From positions 1 through 41,523 of the forward strand of contig WRGU01000047.1 in NCBI GenBank assembly GCA_009787015.1: a DNA stretch of 41,523 bases, in the 5' to 3' direction. Positions 7,678-15,396 of the stretch are shown here, one piece after another (within the stretch, counting starts at the first letter, position 1; each line of letters opens with the position of its first letter). This DNA comes from Candidatus Saccharimonadota bacterium (GTDB lineage: Bacteria > Patescibacteriota > Saccharimonadia > Saccharimonadales > Saccharimonadaceae). Under the pieces are notes generated by a model that worked only from the letters and a program-made list of their open reading frames with translations, searched no databases and was not told the origin of the DNA. A program made the position numbers and the translations under genes.

Positions 7678-8174
7678 CGGCGCTCGTACTCGACGAAATC
7701 GGCGTCGAGTTGATTTTTTTCGTCTTTCGGTATGGATTCTCGCGACACTTCGCGCCATTTTTTCGGATCAATTGCAGGGAAAAAGGCGTCGCCCTCGAAT
7801 TCTTCGTGAATCTCGGTGGCGTAAATTTTATCGGCTAAATCCTGATCCATAATCTGTTTATATACAAATGCGCCGCCGCCAATAAAGACCAAATCGCCCC
7901 GAACCAAATCAAAAGCTTCCTGTAAACTATGCGCCACATCTATGCCTTTTTCGTCCAAATCCACCTCGGATAACACAATATTTTGACGATTCGGCAACGG
8001 TCTGAAATTGTCGGGCAAACTATAAAAAGTTTTTAAACCCATAATTACAGCGTTTCCCGTCGTTAATTTCACAAAATTTCGCATATCCGCGGAAATTTTG
8101 CCCATCCACGGAATTTTACCTTTATTACCGATGACCCCGTTCTTGGCGAATGCTACAATAATCGCTGTCTTCAT
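7674..8174 (-). CDS. folA: Dihydrofolate reductase
   Basis: 166 aa. Reduces dihydrofolate, the by-product of ThyA, to tetrahydrofolate. Motifs: IIVAFAKNGVIGNKGKIPW at the N-terminus (substrate and NADPH loop with conserved W), VIMGLKTFYSLP, NRQNIVLS, and FIGGGAFVYKQ for the NADPH site. First gene of a six-gene operon ending in thyA. A TACAAT box (8181-8186 on the opposite strand) ends six bases before the ATG, so the message should be leaderless; there is no RBS. Confidence 0.96.
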   Translation of the reverse strand: MKTAIIVAFAKNGVIGNKGKIPWMGKISADMRNFVKLTTGNAVIMGLKTFYSLPDNFRPLPNRQNIVLSEVDLDEKGIDVAHSLQEAFDLVRGDLVFIGGGAFVYKQIMDQDLADKIYATEIHEEFEGDAFFPAIDPKKWREVSRESIPKDEKNQLDADFVEYERR

Positions 8175-8180
8175 GCAAAT

Positions 8181-8186
8181 ATTGTA
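8181..8186 (-). promoter_or_regulatory. folA -10 box (leaderless)
   Basis: GTGATACAAT read on the minus strand, six bases before the folA start. No clear -35. The upstream radical SAM gene ends at 8192, so this operon has its own start. Confidence 0.65.
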
Positions 8187-8191
8187 TCACA

Positions 8192-9763
8192 CTATTTTTT
8201 GTCGCATACTTGTTTGACGATTTCGCCAATCGGGGTAGAGTCGTAATCTTCGACGTAATTTCCGCTCGTATAACCTTCGTCGTATTCCAGTTTATGACTA
8301 TATCCTTCCGTGATCGCACCCCTTTGCATTCGGATGGCGCAACGGCTGATATTGGATTGCCTGTCGCCATCCGCCCACAGCACCTGGGTCGGGGCGACAT
8401 GGACTTTTTCCCCCACATTATGCAATATACCATCAGTATAGACCAGGGGAATACCGATATTCAGGGGGTGCTGCAACCAATGCAAAATACCATATTGTTC
8501 ATCTGTTTCAGTCTCTTGCACGCGCAATCCTTTGCGACCGAATTTCCGGTTGATTGCTTCGATCGTAAATCCCGCAACCATCGCACACTCGAATTGCAAG
8601 ATCTGCAACTTCTTCTCGTGTTCCAATATTTCCTCGTAGGACAGTTGATTCGGCAGGTCAGAAGCCGGCAAACAAGGCGAGTTGGAAAAAGGCGTAATAC
8701 CATAAACCAAACCATGGTTTTTCATGACATATTTTGACGTCGCTTCATCATCCGCGTCGGTCGTACCAGGCAGACCGGCGATCAACGACGTTGACCACAC
8801 GAATTGGGATTTCCTCTTGCGAATTTGTTTTAGCGCATCCTCGAGTTTGTCAAGCGTCCCTGGGCGACCAATTTCCGCCGCTTGACGCTCGCTGCCGGTT
8901 TCGATGGTCGAATGCATGCCGGTGATGGTGTTGGAATCCCTAATCGCTTTAACCAACTCCGGATAAAGGGTTTGCGGTGCGACAGAGAATAACGAAACTT
9001 GTTCAAAACCCAACTTATCCACCTCCTCAACCAATTTGTGCAAACAACGCTCGCCGTTGTCCTTGTATAGCCCGAGGCTCTGCCCGAACAACCGCAATGC
9101 CGTGATTTCCGGATGCGTCTCTCTTAATTCCTTTAGTTCGGCGACAGCGCGCTCCAGTGGCACACTGATCGATTTTGAGCTTTCCTTTTTGAGGTAATTA
9201 TTACAACAATACGTACAGCACATATCGCAACCAGTTTGCACGATGAAATCTGCTTTGAGTCTGCTAGTATCCTGTTCATGAAAATACCCAAACGGATCAA
9301 GTTCGGTAACCGGTTCGCTTGATTCCGGAAAAACCGTGTGCATCAATGTCGCGCATTCAGTATCGCCGCTAGCGAGAACGATTTCGGTGCCCTCCGGAAC
9401 ACCGGCATCCTTGCAGAAAGGTTGGTAAAAGTTTTCGCCGTCTTCGGTGTCATCTATCGCGCCAGGAATACCGAGAAAGATAACACTTTCTGGCAACCCC
9501 CCCCCAGATTCCCGCAGAATTTCGTACGCCTTTCGGAGATCATCATTCGCGATAGTGATATTATTCGGCGTCAAAAAAGATTTTGAAACAATCAGATGAT
9601 TAATGTGCGTCCCAGCAGGCGGCAAATTATTGCCATAACGTTCAGGCATCGTGTATAAAACGGCGCCGCGCACCGCCAACTCGCGCATCTCTCTAATCGA
9701 TTTATTGCGATGGTGCGGCGCACCTTCATTCGCACCAACCACCAAAATATTCGGCTTTTCCAT
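8192..9763 (-). CDS. Radical SAM protein, methylthiotransferase-like, with in-frame G9 tract
   Basis: 523 aa. The radical SAM cluster is CDMCCTYC (C179, C183, C186). Following features match the MTTase-type core: GMHSTIETGSERQAAEIG, and LIAGLPGTTDADDEA. The N-terminal domain lacks the three-cysteine pattern of true MTTases, so the auxiliary cluster may be absent; substrate unknown. A run of nine G (nine C on + at 9497-9505) encodes G87-G89, well before the catalytic cysteines, so any one-base slip removes the enzyme. Leaderless: TATAAT ends eleven bases before the ATG. Transcribed away from the alarmone-synthetase gene. Codon and domain structure are intact, i.e. the gene is in the ON frame here. 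Confidence 0.83.
   Translation of the reverse strand: MEKPNILVVGANEGAPHHRNKSIREMRELAVRGAVLYTMPERYGNNLPPAGTHINHLIVSKSFLTPNNITIANDDLRKAYEILRESGGGLPESVIFLGIPGAIDDTEDGENFYQPFCKDAGVPEGTEIVLASGDTECATLMHTVFPESSEPVTELDPFGYFHEQDTSRLKADFIVQTGCDMCCTYCCNNYLKKESSKSISVPLERAVAELKELRETHPEITALRLFGQSLGLYKDNGERCLHKLVEEVDKLGFEQVSLFSVAPQTLYPELVKAIRDSNTITGMHSTIETGSERQAAEIGRPGTLDKLEDALKQIRKRKSQFVWSTSLIAGLPGTTDADDEATSKYVMKNHGLVYGITPFSNSPCLPASDLPNQLSYEEILEHEKKLQILQFECAMVAGFTIEAINRKFGRKGLRVQETETDEQYGILHWLQHPLNIGIPLVYTDGILHNVGEKVHVAPTQVLWADGDRQSNISRCAIRMQRGAITEGYSHKLEYDEGYTSGNYVEDYDSTPIGEIVKQVCDKK
9497..9505. repeat. C9 tract inside radical SAM gene
   Basis: Nine consecutive C on + (nine G in the coding strand), reading Gly-Gly-Gly at residues 87-89. 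A loss or gain of one base would frameshift before the catalytic domain. Confidence 0.9.
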
Positions 9764-9774
9764 GATTTAGCACA

Positions 9775-9803
9775 ATTATACACGATGCTCGCTATTTTGT
9801 CAA
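9775..9803 (-). promoter_or_regulatory. Consensus promoter of radical SAM gene
   Basis: TTGACA (9803-9798), 17-bp spacer, TATAAT (9780-9775): a full consensus match. The start codon is eleven bases further on. Confidence 0.85.
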
Positions 9804-9821
9804 TGTTTTTGATAAAAAGTA

Positions 9822-9850
9822 TTGACTTTTTTACACAAGTGTGATACAAT
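9822..9850 (+). promoter_or_regulatory. Promoter of RelA/SpoT-like gene
   Basis: TTGACT (9822-9827), 17-bp spacer, TACAAT (9845-9850), then nine bases to the ATG. Its -35 lies 18 bp from the -35 of the divergent radical SAM promoter, so the two could compete or be co-regulated. Confidence 0.85.
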
Positions 9851-9859
9851 GGTAGTATA

Positions 9860-11317
9860 ATGGAGCAAAATTTACATAAATTCAACGATTATCAGCCCTA
9901 TCCCCATATAAAGATATCCGATGAAGCGCAAGCGGCAGTTGATCATTTCCAATCGCGCATCAAAGTTGGTCACGACAGAGAACGAATCGCTGCGGAAAAT
10001 CACGATACCGAACAAACAATGATGCTATTTCGTGATTTTTGCGGTGGAGATTTTCCCGATAACAGCCCCGTTTACGACGCCATAGCGCTAGTCGACATTC
10101 ACAAAGGTTTGCAGGAGCGCCTTCGTGAACGGATTGCGCATAGGGCGTTAAATGGTTACATCAAACCCGACGAACGCACCGAATACGTGTTTGGGCTACT
10201 CGATGATTGCGGCAAAGTCGACGATTTTTGGCAAAAACAATCCAGTATTTCGATAGAGGATATGTGCAATTTGCTCGGCACGGTCGATTTAGAAGCCATT
10301 CCGATCCTGGGCGCCAAAAGTTTAGCATTTATGTGTAACCGTATGCCATTGCGCGGTAACGATATTCAGGAGGTTAGTAATTCGCCGGAAATGCAAAACC
10401 AGATGGCACTCGCACAAACTTTACTGGCACCAGCGTGTGAACTGATTGGTTATGATGGTTTGGCGATGGCGCTGCAAAGCGTTGTCAGCCAAGCGGCAAT
10501 GCGACGCGATCGCCAAACTTATTTTATTGACAAAGCGAGAGAGGTCCTCGACCAATTACCCCCCCCCGAAGAATTACAAGAAGACATTACGCGTGTCATC
10601 GGTGGTCTATTAGATCATGATTCCATCAACGCCGAATCGTTCCAGGGCGGCGAGCGACACGGTATTTTGTTCGGTGAAGGATTATGGGATCGCGGCAACG
10701 ACTTGCCGGACGGACGTTTTGTCTATCGTCGGAAATCGACCGGATCGATCGCGACGAAAGTTCAGGATGATTATCGAAAGTATGGTCGCATTGAAACTCC
10801 GCGCGACATCGTCGGCATCACAATCATCGCCCAGGACGACAAAGAGCGATTGCGAATCTTCGGTCAAATGATCACAAATGCTGGTCGGGTTGATGATCAG
10901 AAGATAGGCAGCGCCAAAATCATCGGTTCATCCGATTTTATTGAACAAATGATTTCCGGAATTTCTGGAACATATGATGAAAATGCCGCAAAATTAGAAG
11001 CCCCCGTCGAACGAAATAATGGCTACCAAACTGCGAAAGTCTACATCAGGCGCAAAAACACCCCGTTCGAGATCCAAGTCACTACACGGCAGGAACGCGA
11101 TATGAATCGTTACGGCAGAACTGCGCATATTTTGTACAAAAAACCGAAACGGGGCGATAGTGCGGAATCTGGCGATCAAATCGACGAAAAAATCCTGGAA
11201 TTTATGGCGGATATTCATGATCGTCGCGAACATATCGGCGAAGCAGAACTCCGTCCGACCACTATTAACGCCAGTCGAATCCTAATCAGACAGTTGTCAC
11301 GCGTTGGTCATTATTAA
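9860..11317 (+). CDS. RelA/SpoT-domain alarmone synthetase-like protein with in-frame C9 tract
   Basis: 485 aa. Residues ~285-430 carry the (p)ppGpp synthetase fold: YRRKSTGSIATKVQDDY (ATP-side basic motif), RDIVGITII (metal-binding D), NNGYQTAKVYI, TPFEIQVTT (catalytic E), and YGRTAHILYK. The N-terminal ~280 residues are helical-looking and show no HD hydrolase motif, and no TGS/ACT domains follow, so it resembles an unusually long small-alarmone-synthetase; it could also be a toxic type. C9 at 10559-10567 encodes P234-P236, just ahead of the catalytic domain, so slippage would give a product with no synthetase. Leaderless start. The GITII in place of AIRVI and QVTT in place of QIRT are deviations from classical RelA. 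Confidence 0.82.
   Translation: MEQNLHKFNDYQPYPHIKISDEAQAAVDHFQSRIKVGHDRERIAAENHDTEQTMMLFRDFCGGDFPDNSPVYDAIALVDIHKGLQERLRERIAHRALNGYIKPDERTEYVFGLLDDCGKVDDFWQKQSSISIEDMCNLLGTVDLEAIPILGAKSLAFMCNRMPLRGNDIQEVSNSPEMQNQMALAQTLLAPACELIGYDGLAMALQSVVSQAAMRRDRQTYFIDKAREVLDQLPPPEELQEDITRVIGGLLDHDSINAESFQGGERHGILFGEGLWDRGNDLPDGRFVYRRKSTGSIATKVQDDYRKYGRIETPRDIVGITIIAQDDKERLRIFGQMITNAGRVDDQKIGSAKIIGSSDFIEQMISGISGTYDENAAKLEAPVERNNGYQTAKVYIRRKNTPFEIQVTTRQERDMNRYGRTAHILYKKPKRGDSAESGDQIDEKILEFMADIHDRREHIGEAELRPTTINASRILIRQLSRVGHY
10559..10567. repeat. C9 tract inside alarmone-synthetase-like gene
   Basis: Nine C reading Pro-Pro-Pro (residues 234-236) at the junction between the N-terminal region and the synthetase domain. 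Confidence 0.9.
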
Positions 11318-11322
11318 AAAAC

Positions 11323-11351
11323 TTGCATGAATCGCGATTTTTTGGTAAAAT
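11323..11351 (+). promoter_or_regulatory. rplJ operon promoter
   Basis: TTGCAT (11323-11328), 17-bp spacer, TAAAAT (11346-11351), only six bases past the stop of the preceding gene. It gives a leader of about 300 nt before rplJ. Confidence 0.75.
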
Positions 11352-11661
11352 AGTAAGAGCGTTATCAAAGACAGCGACTGAGATTTAGAATTTCTTAATT
11401 TGTCGCCGAGATAAAATTCTTCTTTTGATGACGAGAAAAGCCTTAACAATTCGGGTTATTAAACAGATGAGTTGTCCAAAACTGAATTTTGTTTCAGACC
11501 CATAATCCACAAAAATGTCATACGCTGGCAAGCCGGCAGAACCGTCCTTACGGACGAACCTGTCGGTTGCGTCAGGAATATACATTTTTGCGAATTAAGG
11601 TGTAAAGTCTTCACCAAAATTAGTTTTGAACAACAAATATAAATTAAACCAAAGGAGATTT
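11352..11661 (+). promoter_or_regulatory. Long rplJ leader with strong hairpin (candidate L10 leader)
   Basis: At 11528-11570 GCAA-G-CCGGCAG pairs with CTGTCGG-TTGC; inside it CGTCC pairs with GGACG over a TTAC loop, and a symmetric AAC/AAC internal loop separates the two stems. L10-L7/L12 is known to repress its own operon by binding a kinked helix in this leader position, so this is the likely site. A half copy of the AAAGAC palindrome (TCAAAGACAG) occurs near 11365. The RBS AAAGGAG is at 11651-11657. The minus-strand ORF across this region is a shadow. Confidence 0.6.
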
Positions 11662-12210
11662 ATGGCAATATCACGCGATAAAAAGCAAACTTTGGTTAAG
11701 GAGCTAGTAGATTTGCTCTCGACAGCGAAAATGACGGTTTTCGCGCAGTATAACGGTATCGATGTGGCTTCGTTGCAGAAGTTGCGCCGTGCCGCGCGCG
11801 AACAGGGCGTCACCATCAAGGTTGTCAAAAACCGTTTGGTGCGCGTCGCCACCGGTCAGGTCGACACGTTGAAAAATGTCGAAACTGGCACACTGAAAGG
11901 GCAGTTGCTCTATGCGATTTCGTCCGACGACGAAGTCGCTCCGGCGCAAGTCTTGGATAAATTCGCGAAAGATCACCCCCAGCTCGTCTTTGTCGGCGGG
12001 TTCAGTGGTGAAGGCGCGAATTTGAGCAACGCGGAAGTTGGCAACTTGGCAAAACTGCCGAGTAAAAACCAACTCATCGCCGAGGTCGTGGCGCAACTTT
12101 TGTCGCCGGTTCACGACGTTACCAACGCTCTCGCGGGCAATTTGCACGGCTTGTTGGACGGGCTGATGGATTATAGCTGTCGCGACGCCGTGCCTGACTG
12201 CATACGTTGA
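11662..12210 (+). CDS. rplJ: 50S ribosomal protein L10
   Basis: 182 aa from the ATG at 11662, four bases after AAAGGAG; the track start 36 bases earlier lies within the leader. The N-terminal rRNA-binding domain shows VKELVDLLSTAKMTVFAQYN, LRRAAREQGVTIKVVKNRL, typical of L10. L10 anchors the L7/L12 stalk dimers through its C-terminal helix. The last ~10 residues (CRDAVPDCIR) look like an unplanned extension past a normal end near GLLDGLMDYS and add two cysteines. Confidence 0.95.
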   Translation: MAISRDKKQTLVKELVDLLSTAKMTVFAQYNGIDVASLQKLRRAAREQGVTIKVVKNRLVRVATGQVDTLKNVETGTLKGQLLYAISSDDEVAPAQVLDKFAKDHPQLVFVGGFSGEGANLSNAEVGNLAKLPSKNQLIAEVVAQLLSPVHDVTNALAGNLHGLLDGLMDYSCRDAVPDCIR

Positions 12211-12275
12211 AAGCTCCTGCTGCGTAATTCGTGGCAAAGTTTGCTTAAAAATTTAAGTTTTAGAAAGAGTTAAAT

Positions 12276-12551
12276 ATGAATGAAAGTTTTAAACAGAAAA
12301 TTCAAGAATCTGGGCTAACACTTGAACAAACTCTATTTTGTGCCTATTGTGCGGAAAGTGGATATTGGGACAATGGTCTACCGACATATCTGAAAGATTA
12401 TAACTGTAATAAAGATCAATGCGGGGAGAAGTATTCGCCTGAACAACAGGCGGGTTGCATGGCGCTCAATCTGAGCTTTCGACGAGAACTCAAACAGGTT
12501 TCACTGGGCACATTAAAACAACAGGTTAACGAATGTTTTAATAATATGTAA
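12276..12551 (+). CDS. Small cysteine-containing protein between rplJ and rplL (unknown)
   Basis: 91 aa, six cysteines including FCAYC and CNKDQC, in a mostly polar sequence ([18 protein letters not shown]...). No signal peptide or TM segment, so cytoplasmic; the cysteine pairs could hold zinc or an Fe-S cluster. It lies 65 bp after rplJ and 11 bp before rplL, where these two genes are normally adjacent, so it is made from the L10 operon. The RBS is weak (AAAGAG). I do not recognise it. It shares the small, Cys-rich, orphan character of the products at 13097, 14860 and 19998. Confidence 0.7.
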   Translation: MNESFKQKIQESGLTLEQTLFCAYCAESGYWDNGLPTYLKDYNCNKDQCGEKYSPEQQAGCMALNLSFRRELKQVSLGTLKQQVNECFNNM

Positions 12552-12562
12552 AGGAGAAAATC

Positions 12563-12940
12563 ATGGCAGATGTTAAAAAACTGGCGGAAGAACTGACAAA
12601 ATTGACAGTTTTGGAAGTCAACGAATTAAAAAATGTTTTGAAAGATGAATATGGTATCGAGCCGGCAGCAGCGGCGGTCGCAGTTGCGGCAGGTCCAGCG
12701 GCGGGTGGCGAAGCGGCGGCGGACGAAAAGACTGAATTCACGGTCAAATTGAACGATGCTGGCGCGCAAAAAGTCGCGGTCATCAAGGCAGTCAAGGAAT
12801 TGACCGGTCTCGGTCTCGGCGAAGCGAAAGCCTTGGTCGACAACGCCCCGAGCGTGATCAAGGAAAAAGTCGGCAAAGACGACGCCGAAGCCGCCAAAAA
12901 GGCTTTGGAAGAAGCCGGTGCAACCGTCGAATTAGCGTAA
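12563..12940 (+). CDS. rplL: 50S ribosomal protein L7/L12
   Basis: 125 aa. N-terminal dimerisation domain [21 protein letters not shown], an Ala/Gly-rich hinge (~35-53), and a C-terminal factor-binding domain with [33 protein letters not shown] and [14 protein letters not shown]. It recruits translation factors on the ribosomal stalk. RBS AAAGGAG. It is followed by a palindromic repeat and a strong terminator. Confidence 0.98.
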   Translation: MADVKKLAEELTKLTVLEVNELKNVLKDEYGIEPAAAAVAVAAGPAAGGEAAADEKTEFTVKLNDAGAQKVAVIKAVKELTGLGLGEAKALVDNAPSVIKEKVGKDDAEAAKKALEEAGATVELA

Positions 12941-12950
12941 TGCAACATAT

Positions 12951-13019
12951 TGTCATGCTGAACTCGTTTCAGCATCCAGCAATAACGACTAGATTCCGGA
13001 TCAAGTCCGGAATGACAAG
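12951..13019. repeat. REP/RPE-like palindromic repeat, full unit after rplL
   Basis: Begins with a GTCATGCTG half and ends ATTCCGGATCAAGTCCGGAATGAC-like (inner palindrome ATTCCGG...CCGGAAT). The right half recurs inside dnaX and dnaB. Confidence 0.8.
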
Positions 13020-13052
13020 TTTTACACGATTATAACCCGAATTTGTTATATC

Positions 13053-13080
13053 AAAAATCCCCGCACCGGCGGGGATTTTT
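13053..13080. terminator. Bidirectional terminator after rplL
   Basis: AAAAATCCCCGC, loop ACCG, GCGGGGATTTTT: a 12-bp hairpin with T-runs on both strands, between converging genes rplL and the 91-aa ORF. Confidence 0.93.
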
Positions 13081-13096
13081 AAATGTCAATTATTCA

Positions 13097-13372
13097 TTAC
13101 CAATCGGACGCATCTTCATCCATTAATCTGGCAAAGTCATGGGACGCCGCATTTTCCATGACTTCGGCGCATTGCGGCGCGACGTCACTGTTAATGTGTC
13201 GCAACAGTGCGCCACCGATAGCCTCCGCCTCTGGATTCCCGTTAACTTTTTGAACTATATCTAATAATCCTTGATATATCTTCGCCAATTCACAGGGATG
13301 TTCGCAATCTACTATATTGCAATCACCATCACCATCAATATTTTCACAATGAAAAGGTGCGTATTCGCTCAT
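13097..13372 (-). CDS. Small Cys/acidic protein (unknown)
   Basis: 91 aa, acidic, five cysteines: four clustered at the N-terminus (FHCENIDGDGDCNIVDCEHPC) and one near residue 68. The cluster DGDGDCNIVDCEHP suggests a metal or Fe-S site. The C-terminal half looks helical. RBS AAGGAG six bases before the ATG, and a good promoter (13403-13431). No family recognised. Confidence 0.7.
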   Translation of the reverse strand: MSEYAPFHCENIDGDGDCNIVDCEHPCELAKIYQGLLDIVQKVNGNPEAEAIGGALLRHINSDVAPQCAEVMENAASHDFARLMDEDASDW

Positions 13373-13402
13373 ACTATCTCCTTACTTTAATAATTAAGAA
13401 TT

Positions 13403-13431
13403 ATTGTATCACAAACACACTGAGATTGCAA
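13403..13431 (-). promoter_or_regulatory. Promoter of 91-aa Cys protein
   Basis: Read on the minus strand: TTGCAA (13431-13426), 17-bp spacer, TACAAT (13408-13403) within the GTGATACAAT context seen at several genes here. Confidence 0.7.
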
Positions 13432-13503
13432 GTTGATAGTTTTTTATATCAATATTACAACGTTTTTGACGCGACTACTGGAAAGCTTGTGGAAAAAATG
13501 TAC

Positions 13504-13532
13504 TTGACTCGCGAAGCAAAAGGGTGTATAAT
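13504..13532 (+). promoter_or_regulatory. Promoter of 172-aa gene
   Basis: TTGACT (13504-13509), 17-bp spacer, TATAAT (13527-13532). The start codon is ~50 bases further on. Confidence 0.8.
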
Positions 13533-13582
13533 GCGAGTTGAGATAGGAATTAATAATACAGACAGAAAGCGAGATAAGTCTG

Positions 13583-14101
13583 ATGGATAGTAGCGAGATC
13601 ACATTACAAGAAAAGCAAGTTAAGCGCCTGCGCGCACTGTTGAGCGACGCGGAAACTAATTTGGCGGCGGCAAAAGAATTACTTCTAAGCATCGCCGGCG
13701 ACGACGAATTACCAAAACGCGCACCCGAGGAAATCGCCGGAAAAGTCATTGAGGGCATTTTCGACGGTCAAACCATGCACGACCAAAACGGCAAATCCTA
13801 CCCGGTGCCGGCAAATTACGCGTCCAAATCCAAATTGGTTGAGGGCGACGTTTTGAAATTGACGATCGCGGACGATGGTTCGTTCATTTACAAACAAATC
13901 GGACCGGTCGCACGCCGACAATTAATCGGCACGCTCGTCCAACACGACGGCGCATACTATGTCGAGGCGAGCGGCAAAGAATTCCGCGTTTTACTCGCGT
14001 CGGTCACGTTCTTCCGCGCCCACGTTGGCGACCAAGTCTCCATCATCATCCCCGAGGACAACCGCGACGCCGAATGGGCAGCCGTCGAAGCAACACTGTA
14101 A
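13583..14101 (+). CDS. CPR-type conserved hypothetical, N-terminal coiled coil plus beta domain
   Basis: 172 aa. Residues 5-45 form a coiled coil (LQEKQVKRLRALLSDAETNL). The rest is beta-rich: GKVIEGIFDGQTMHDQNGK, YPVPANYASKSKLVEGDVL, LTIADDGSFIYKQIGPVARR, then a second repeat-like unit to the C-terminus. I recall near-identical YPVPANYASKSKLVEGD sequences in many Patescibacteria, but the family has no known role; the domain order resembles small nucleic-acid-binding proteins. Cytoplasmic. The RBS is poor. Confidence 0.72.
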   Translation: MDSSEITLQEKQVKRLRALLSDAETNLAAAKELLLSIAGDDELPKRAPEEIAGKVIEGIFDGQTMHDQNGKSYPVPANYASKSKLVEGDVLKLTIADDGSFIYKQIGPVARRQLIGTLVQHDGAYYVEASGKEFRVLLASVTFFRAHVGDQVSIIIPEDNRDAEWAAVEATL

Positions 14102-14123
14102 AAACTAAACTAGGGAGGGCAAA

Positions 14124-14711
14124 ATGCAACCAAACCAAAATCAATTTTCAAATCAAGCGCCACAGCCACAATCCGCGCCCGATGATAAAAAGTTATTTAT
14201 TTTGATTGGCGTAATTATCGGCGGGTTGTTGTTGATTTTTGTTGTTTTGTTGGTTATCGTTATGGCGTCGAAGTCAGACACGACAGATAGCGCAATGACT
14301 AACACTAACAACAATCAAAATCCCACGAATTCGCTCGAGGCGTTGCAACGCAACCAACGCAATGATGCACGAAAACGTGATGTGTCGAGCGTAGTGCAAG
14401 CAGTTACGGTGTACGCGTCGAACAACCCTGCGCCATTGAACGAAATCAAGGACGGTGTCGTCTATAAAGACGATAAATCGTCAGGGAGTTTCGAGGGTTA
14501 TTTGGATCAGTTGTCAAAAAATACCGAGATTGTTCGGATTACTAGCGATTACGACGAAGTTGATAATCTCGACCTTGGTCGGATTATCGTGTTGACGGGT
14601 TATAAGTGCGATTCCTCGACATCTGCGATGCCAGTTTTAGGTAGTAAGCACACAGCAGCAGTGATCACAAAACTCGAACCGGACCAACTTTATTGCCAGA
14701 GCGCATCGTAA
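14124..14711 (+). CDS. Pilin-like single-pass membrane protein
   Basis: 195 aa. A Pro/Gln/Asn-rich cytoplasmic head (1-22), one hydrophobic helix (~24-47, LFILIGVIIGGLLLIFVVLL), an Asn-rich linker, then RNDARKRDVSSVVQAVTVYA, which matches the alpha-helix of type IV pilin and GspG-like proteins where a charged helix follows the membrane segment. Two cysteines near the C-terminus (C174 region and C192 region) may form a disulfide. A classic prepilin cleavage site is not visible. It may be a minor pilin or an anchored surface protein. RBS GGGAGG, 22 bp after the previous gene. Confidence 0.65.
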   Translation: MQPNQNQFSNQAPQPQSAPDDKKLFILIGVIIGGLLLIFVVLLVIVMASKSDTTDSAMTNTNNNQNPTNSLEALQRNQRNDARKRDVSSVVQAVTVYASNNPAPLNEIKDGVVYKDDKSSGSFEGYLDQLSKNTEIVRITSDYDEVDNLDLGRIIVLTGYKCDSSTSAMPVLGSKHTAAVITKLEPDQLYCQSAS

Positions 14712-14730
14712 ATCAGTGGCGCGAACCATA

Positions 14731-14814
14731 GTCATTGCGAATTGACAAAGCCAATGAAGCAATCTCGCATACTTTGCCATAGATTGCTTCGCCGCTAAAG
14801 CGGCTCGCAACGAC
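14731..14814. repeat. REP/RPE-like palindromic repeat, full unit
   Basis: Starts GTCATTGCGA and ends CTCGCAACGAC, with GAAGCAATCT/AGATTGCTTC as inner arms. Lies between the pilin-like gene and the 130-aa Cys-rich gene. Confidence 0.85.
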
Positions 14815-14859
14815 AAAACTGCGACATTGTCACCGACATTTTGGCGCGTTGGGACAGCA

Positions 14860-15252
14860 CTATAATTCGTTTAATTCGTAGTGTTGGCAAGGATCATCAG
14901 ACCCTAGCGCTTCGCACATTAGAAAACATATTCCCGGGAGAACAAGTTTGCATTTTTCCGACGCGGTCAGAAATTCTTTGGCTTTTTTGTCCAATCTGTC
15001 GTGACACTGGGTTTGATCGGAGAATCGACAATTTTCGGATTTATCGCAGAAAACAAATAGGTCGCGCGTCTCGTAAAAAGGGCAGACCGTGGGGTGCATT
15101 GTGCCGGTGGCGTTGTCTATCATCTTGAATTCAGTTTCTTCGACCATTGTTTTGATCGTGTCTTTCATCTCAGTCATGGTATCATAACACTCGGGCGTTC
15201 CAGCATTCATGCAACGCTCATATCCTGAACATTTCATCAAAAAATTACTCAT
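14860..15252 (-). CDS. 130-aa cysteine-rich protein (unknown)
   Basis: About eleven cysteines spread over the whole length (KCSGYERC, PECYD, VCPFY, VFCDKSENC, QCHD, EKC, GICFLMC, PC). The number and spacing suggest one or more metal or Fe-S sites, or several disulfides, but there is no signal peptide. The start codon overlaps the stop of an 18-aa ORF that has the good RBS, so translation is likely coupled. No family recognised. Confidence 0.65.
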   Translation of the reverse strand: MSNFLMKCSGYERCMNAGTPECYDTMTEMKDTIKTMVEETEFKMIDNATGTMHPTVCPFYETRDLFVFCDKSENCRFSDQTQCHDRLDKKAKEFLTASEKCKLVLPGICFLMCEALGSDDPCQHYELNEL

Positions 15253-15301
15253 CTAAATCGCCCACAGCATCGCTAGCCTTTTTGCAATAAAATTCTGCCA
15301 T
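15245..15301 (-). CDS. 18-aa leader ORF coupled to Cys-rich protein
   Basis: MAEFYCKKASDAVGDLDE with a strong AAAGGAG six bases before its ATG. Its TAA overlaps the ATG of the 130-aa gene (ATGAGTAA). Either a leader that delivers ribosomes to the next gene, or the N-terminal part of one longer gene split by a frameshift; the frames differ. Confidence 0.5.
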   Translation of the reverse strand: MAEFYCKKASDAVGDLDE

Positions 15302-15383
15302 AAAACACTCCTTTCACATTTATGCGACAGTTATATCATACATATTAGAATTTTTCAATATCTTCTAAAAATTAAATTTCTGG

Positions 15384-15389
15384 TACAAT
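15384..15389 (+). promoter_or_regulatory. dnaX -10 box (leaderless)
   Basis: TACAAT followed by seven bases and the dnaX ATG. No RBS and no clear -35. Confidence 0.6.
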
Positions 15390-15396
15390 ATTTAGT

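Noticed and set aside
11385-11585. Minus-strand ORF with VRKDGSAGLPAYD in the rplJ leader
   Set aside because: It reads the complement of the leader hairpin, has no RBS, and lies opposite a promoter-leader unit.
13357-13590. 77-aa plus-strand ORF
   Set aside because: It overlaps the promoters of two better-supported genes and starts in the RBS region of the Cys gene.
14841-15128. 95-aa plus-strand ORF
   Set aside because: Shadow of the minus-strand Cys-rich gene; no RBS.
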